Positions 23,470-25,171 of a stretch of DNA of 25,171 nt are shown one piece after another. Numbering within the stretch: the first letter of the stretch is position 1; every line of letters begins with the position of its first letter. The stretch is from a virus, in IMG/VR virus record IMGVR_UViG_3300006929_003912, positions 1 to 25,171 of that record; one strand, 5' to 3'. A model generated the notes under the pieces. It saw only the letters and a list, made by a program, of their open reading frames with translations. It searched no databases and was not told the DNA's origin. A program made the position numbers and the translations under genes.

Positions 23470-25171
23470 ATGGGAGCATTATTAGAATCTGGTATGGTTG
23501 GTAACATAGGGTTAAAACACCTTAAAGTTATCAAAGAAGATACCATCAACAAATGGGACAAGCTTGGATTCCTAGATGGCCTTAACGGTCATGGAAGGGA
23601 AAACATTGCCCAGTTATACGAAAACCAAGCTACACACTTGATAAATGAGGCGACTTCGTCTGATTCATCAGGTTCATTCGAAACAGTTGTTTTCCCAATA
23701 ATTAGAAGAGTATTCTCTAAATTATTGGCAAACGATATCGTTTCTGTACAAGCTATGAACTTACCAATTGGTAAATTATTCTACTTTGTACCTAAAGTAT
23801 CGTCAAGATATAGTAACACAGCAGATAGTAACTATCAACACTTTCCTCCATTTGGAGCACCAGGAGCAGGTGCAGCACAAACACCTAGTTCACCTACTTC
23901 GGCAACTACAATTAACTTGTATGATAACTTCTACGTTGGTAACGCACCGTTAATGGCAAGTGAAGGTCTTTATGATATTTCAAAAGGAGCTTACTCAGCT
24001 GTAACAGCTATTCACCTACCAGTTATGAAGTGGGATAACGCAGCTAGAACTTTAAGTACTGCTGACTTTGGTGCTACACCAGATACGGAAGTATCATCAT
24101 TAACATCATCTACAGCTTGTTTAAAATCTACGATTATTGCAATCACAGGATTTACAAATGCAGGTGCTGGTAAAATGGTTGGACCAACTGGTAACGAAAT
24201 GAATACTGAAGATTTCTTATCTTCATTAGCTGTTTCTGTAACTGGTTCTACAACTTGTAAGTCAGGTACAACTAACTACGATGCAAGTGATTTATCTACA
24301 ACAACTAAAGGTGTACCATCTGATACAACTGGTAAGAACAATACTTTATTTAGAGTTGTAACTCAAAAATATGGTAAAGGTATTGCTAACGCAGGTGGAA
24401 CTCAAACTTCAACAACTTATCCAGGTGGTAAGTATGATAGTATTTGTGATGTAACAGGTACTGTTTACGTAGAGGTTGATTTATCATGTCCAGCATGTAT
24501 TAACTGTTCATCTGTAGATGGATATGTTTGTTCATACTTTGGTTCGAACGCATTTGCTATGGCAGCAACACCACAAGGTACGAATACACCATTCTACGCG
24601 ACTTGGAGAACTTACCAAGACCTAGAATTTGAAGACCAAATGGGAGAGGTTTCTTTCGATTTAGACTCAGTAACAGTTACTGTAACAGAAAGAAAACTAA
24701 GAGCTCAATGGTCACCAGAATTAGCACAAGACGTTTCTGCATTCCATAACATTGATGCTGAAGCTGAATTAACAGCTTTATTATCAGAGGAAGTTGCAGC
24801 TGAGATTGATAGAGAAATCTTGAGAGACTTAAGAACAGGTGCGGCTTGGGATTTGAGATGGGACTACAATGGATGGAAGAGATTCCAGGCAGGACAAGCT
24901 CCTTACACTCAAAAAGATTGGAACCAAACGTTAATTACTGCAATTAACCAAATTTCTGCTCAAATTCATAAATCTACATTAAGAGGTGGAGCTAACTGGA
25001 TTGTATGTTCTTCTGAAATTTCTGCTATCTTTGATGACTTGGAGTACTTCCACGTATCAAACGCAGCACCAGAACAAGACCAATACAATATGGGTATTGA
25101 AAAAGTTGGAACATTATCAGGAAGATTTACTGTATATAGAGACCCTTACTTCCCAGCTAACCAAGTGTTAA
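23470..25171 (+). CDS. 23: Major capsid protein (T4 gp23-like), 3' end outside window
   Basis: The frame is open from ATG at 23470 to the right edge (567 codons, no stop). The N-terminus follows the T4 gp23 plan: NKWDKLG (28-34), then ENIAQLYENQ (44-53), then HLINEATSS. The predicted maturation cut is after Glu60 (I-N-E before Ala), close to T4's cut after residue 65. Further family features are VQAMNLPIGKLFYF (about 91-104) and ERKLRAQWSPELAQD followed by DAEAELTALLSEEV in the HK97-fold core. It has an unusual cysteine cluster, C340-x2-C343-x2-C346-x7-C354, with C326 nearby. Asn, Phe and Tyr codons often end in C, unlike neighbouring genes, as expected for a very highly expressed protein. 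Start is after an A-rich leader without Shine-Dalgarno sequence. Confidence 0.96.
   Translation, partial: MGALLESGMVGNIGLKHLKVIKEDTINKWDKLGFLDGLNGHGRENIAQLYENQATHLINEATSSDSSGSFETVVFPIIRRVFSKLLANDIVSVQAMNLPIGKLFYFVPKVSSRYSNTADSNYQHFPPFGAPGAGAAQTPSSPTSATTINLYDNFYVGNAPLMASEGLYDISKGAYSAVTAIHLPVMKWDNAARTLSTADFGATPDTEVSSLTSSTACLKSTIIAITGFTNAGAGKMVGPTGNEMNTEDFLSSLAVSVTGSTTCKSGTTNYDASDLSTTTKGVPSDTTGKNNTLFRVVTQKYGKGIANAGGTQTSTTYPGGKYDSICDVTGTVYVEVDLSCPACINCSSVDGYVCSYFGSNAFAMAATPQGTNTPFYATWRTYQDLEFEDQMGEVSFDLDSVTVTVTERKLRAQWSPELAQDVSAFHNIDAEAELTALLSEEVAAEIDREILRDLRTGAAWDLRWDYNGWKRFQAGQAPYTQKDWNQTLITAINQISAQIHKSTLRGGANWIVCSSEISAIFDDLEYFHVSNAAPEQDQYNMGIEKVGTLSGRFTVYRDPYFPANQVL

Overview
The window reads as a piece of a contractile-tailed, T4-like (myovirus) phage genome whose host is probably a member of the Bacteroidota. 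The phage assignment rests on a head and packaging block in T4 order: large terminase (gp17), portal (gp20), prohead protease (gp21), scaffold (gp22) and major capsid protein (gp23, cut off by the right edge). The host assignment is an inference. The DNA is very AT-rich and starts are preceded by A-rich leaders rather than Shine-Dalgarno sequences. Three minus-strand genes also have upstream boxes fitting the Bacteroidota housekeeping promoter TTTG-N19/20-TAnnTTTG.

Layout. Positions 1-7.2 kb are an accessory region on both strands. They hold a large unrecognised protein open at the left edge, a compact zinc aminopeptidase-like protein (minus), a two-gene plus-strand cassette of a deoxyribose-phosphate aldolase and a nucleoside 2-deoxyribosyltransferase-fold protein, a SprT-like zinc protease (minus), and a ClpC-type double AAA+ unfoldase without its N-domain (minus). 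A 313-bp divergent spacer at 7189-7501 carries a Bacteroidota-type promoter, three TGTCATA boxes phased at exactly 23 bp, and a possible 59-residue gene. A full-length DnaK gene follows, closed by a strong terminator.

From 9.4 kb to the end every gene is on the plus strand and closely packed: a KTSC protein, a nucleotidyltransferase-like protein, a virion-like small protein, four unrecognised proteins (one acidic with tandem repeats, one DUF3008-like, one with an EF-hand loop), then terminase, portal, three small head-region proteins, protease, scaffold and capsid protein. A TATTTAT(T/A) motif stands shortly before most of these genes and is a good candidate for the phage late promoter, so two promoter classes seem to divide the window: host-like for minus-strand genes, phage-specific for plus-strand virion genes.

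How the parts may work together. The protease gp21 would mature the prohead. Sites of the T4 type (I/L-x-E) are visible in the capsid protein, the scaffold, the core-like protein, and close to the N-termini of the aldolase and the deoxyribosyltransferase-like protein. This raises the possibility that those enzymes carry capsid-targeting tags and travel in the virion. DnaK, the ClpC-like unfoldase, SprT and the zinc peptidase look like a phage-encoded protein quality-control set. No tRNA, rRNA, CRISPR array, transposase or integrase was found.
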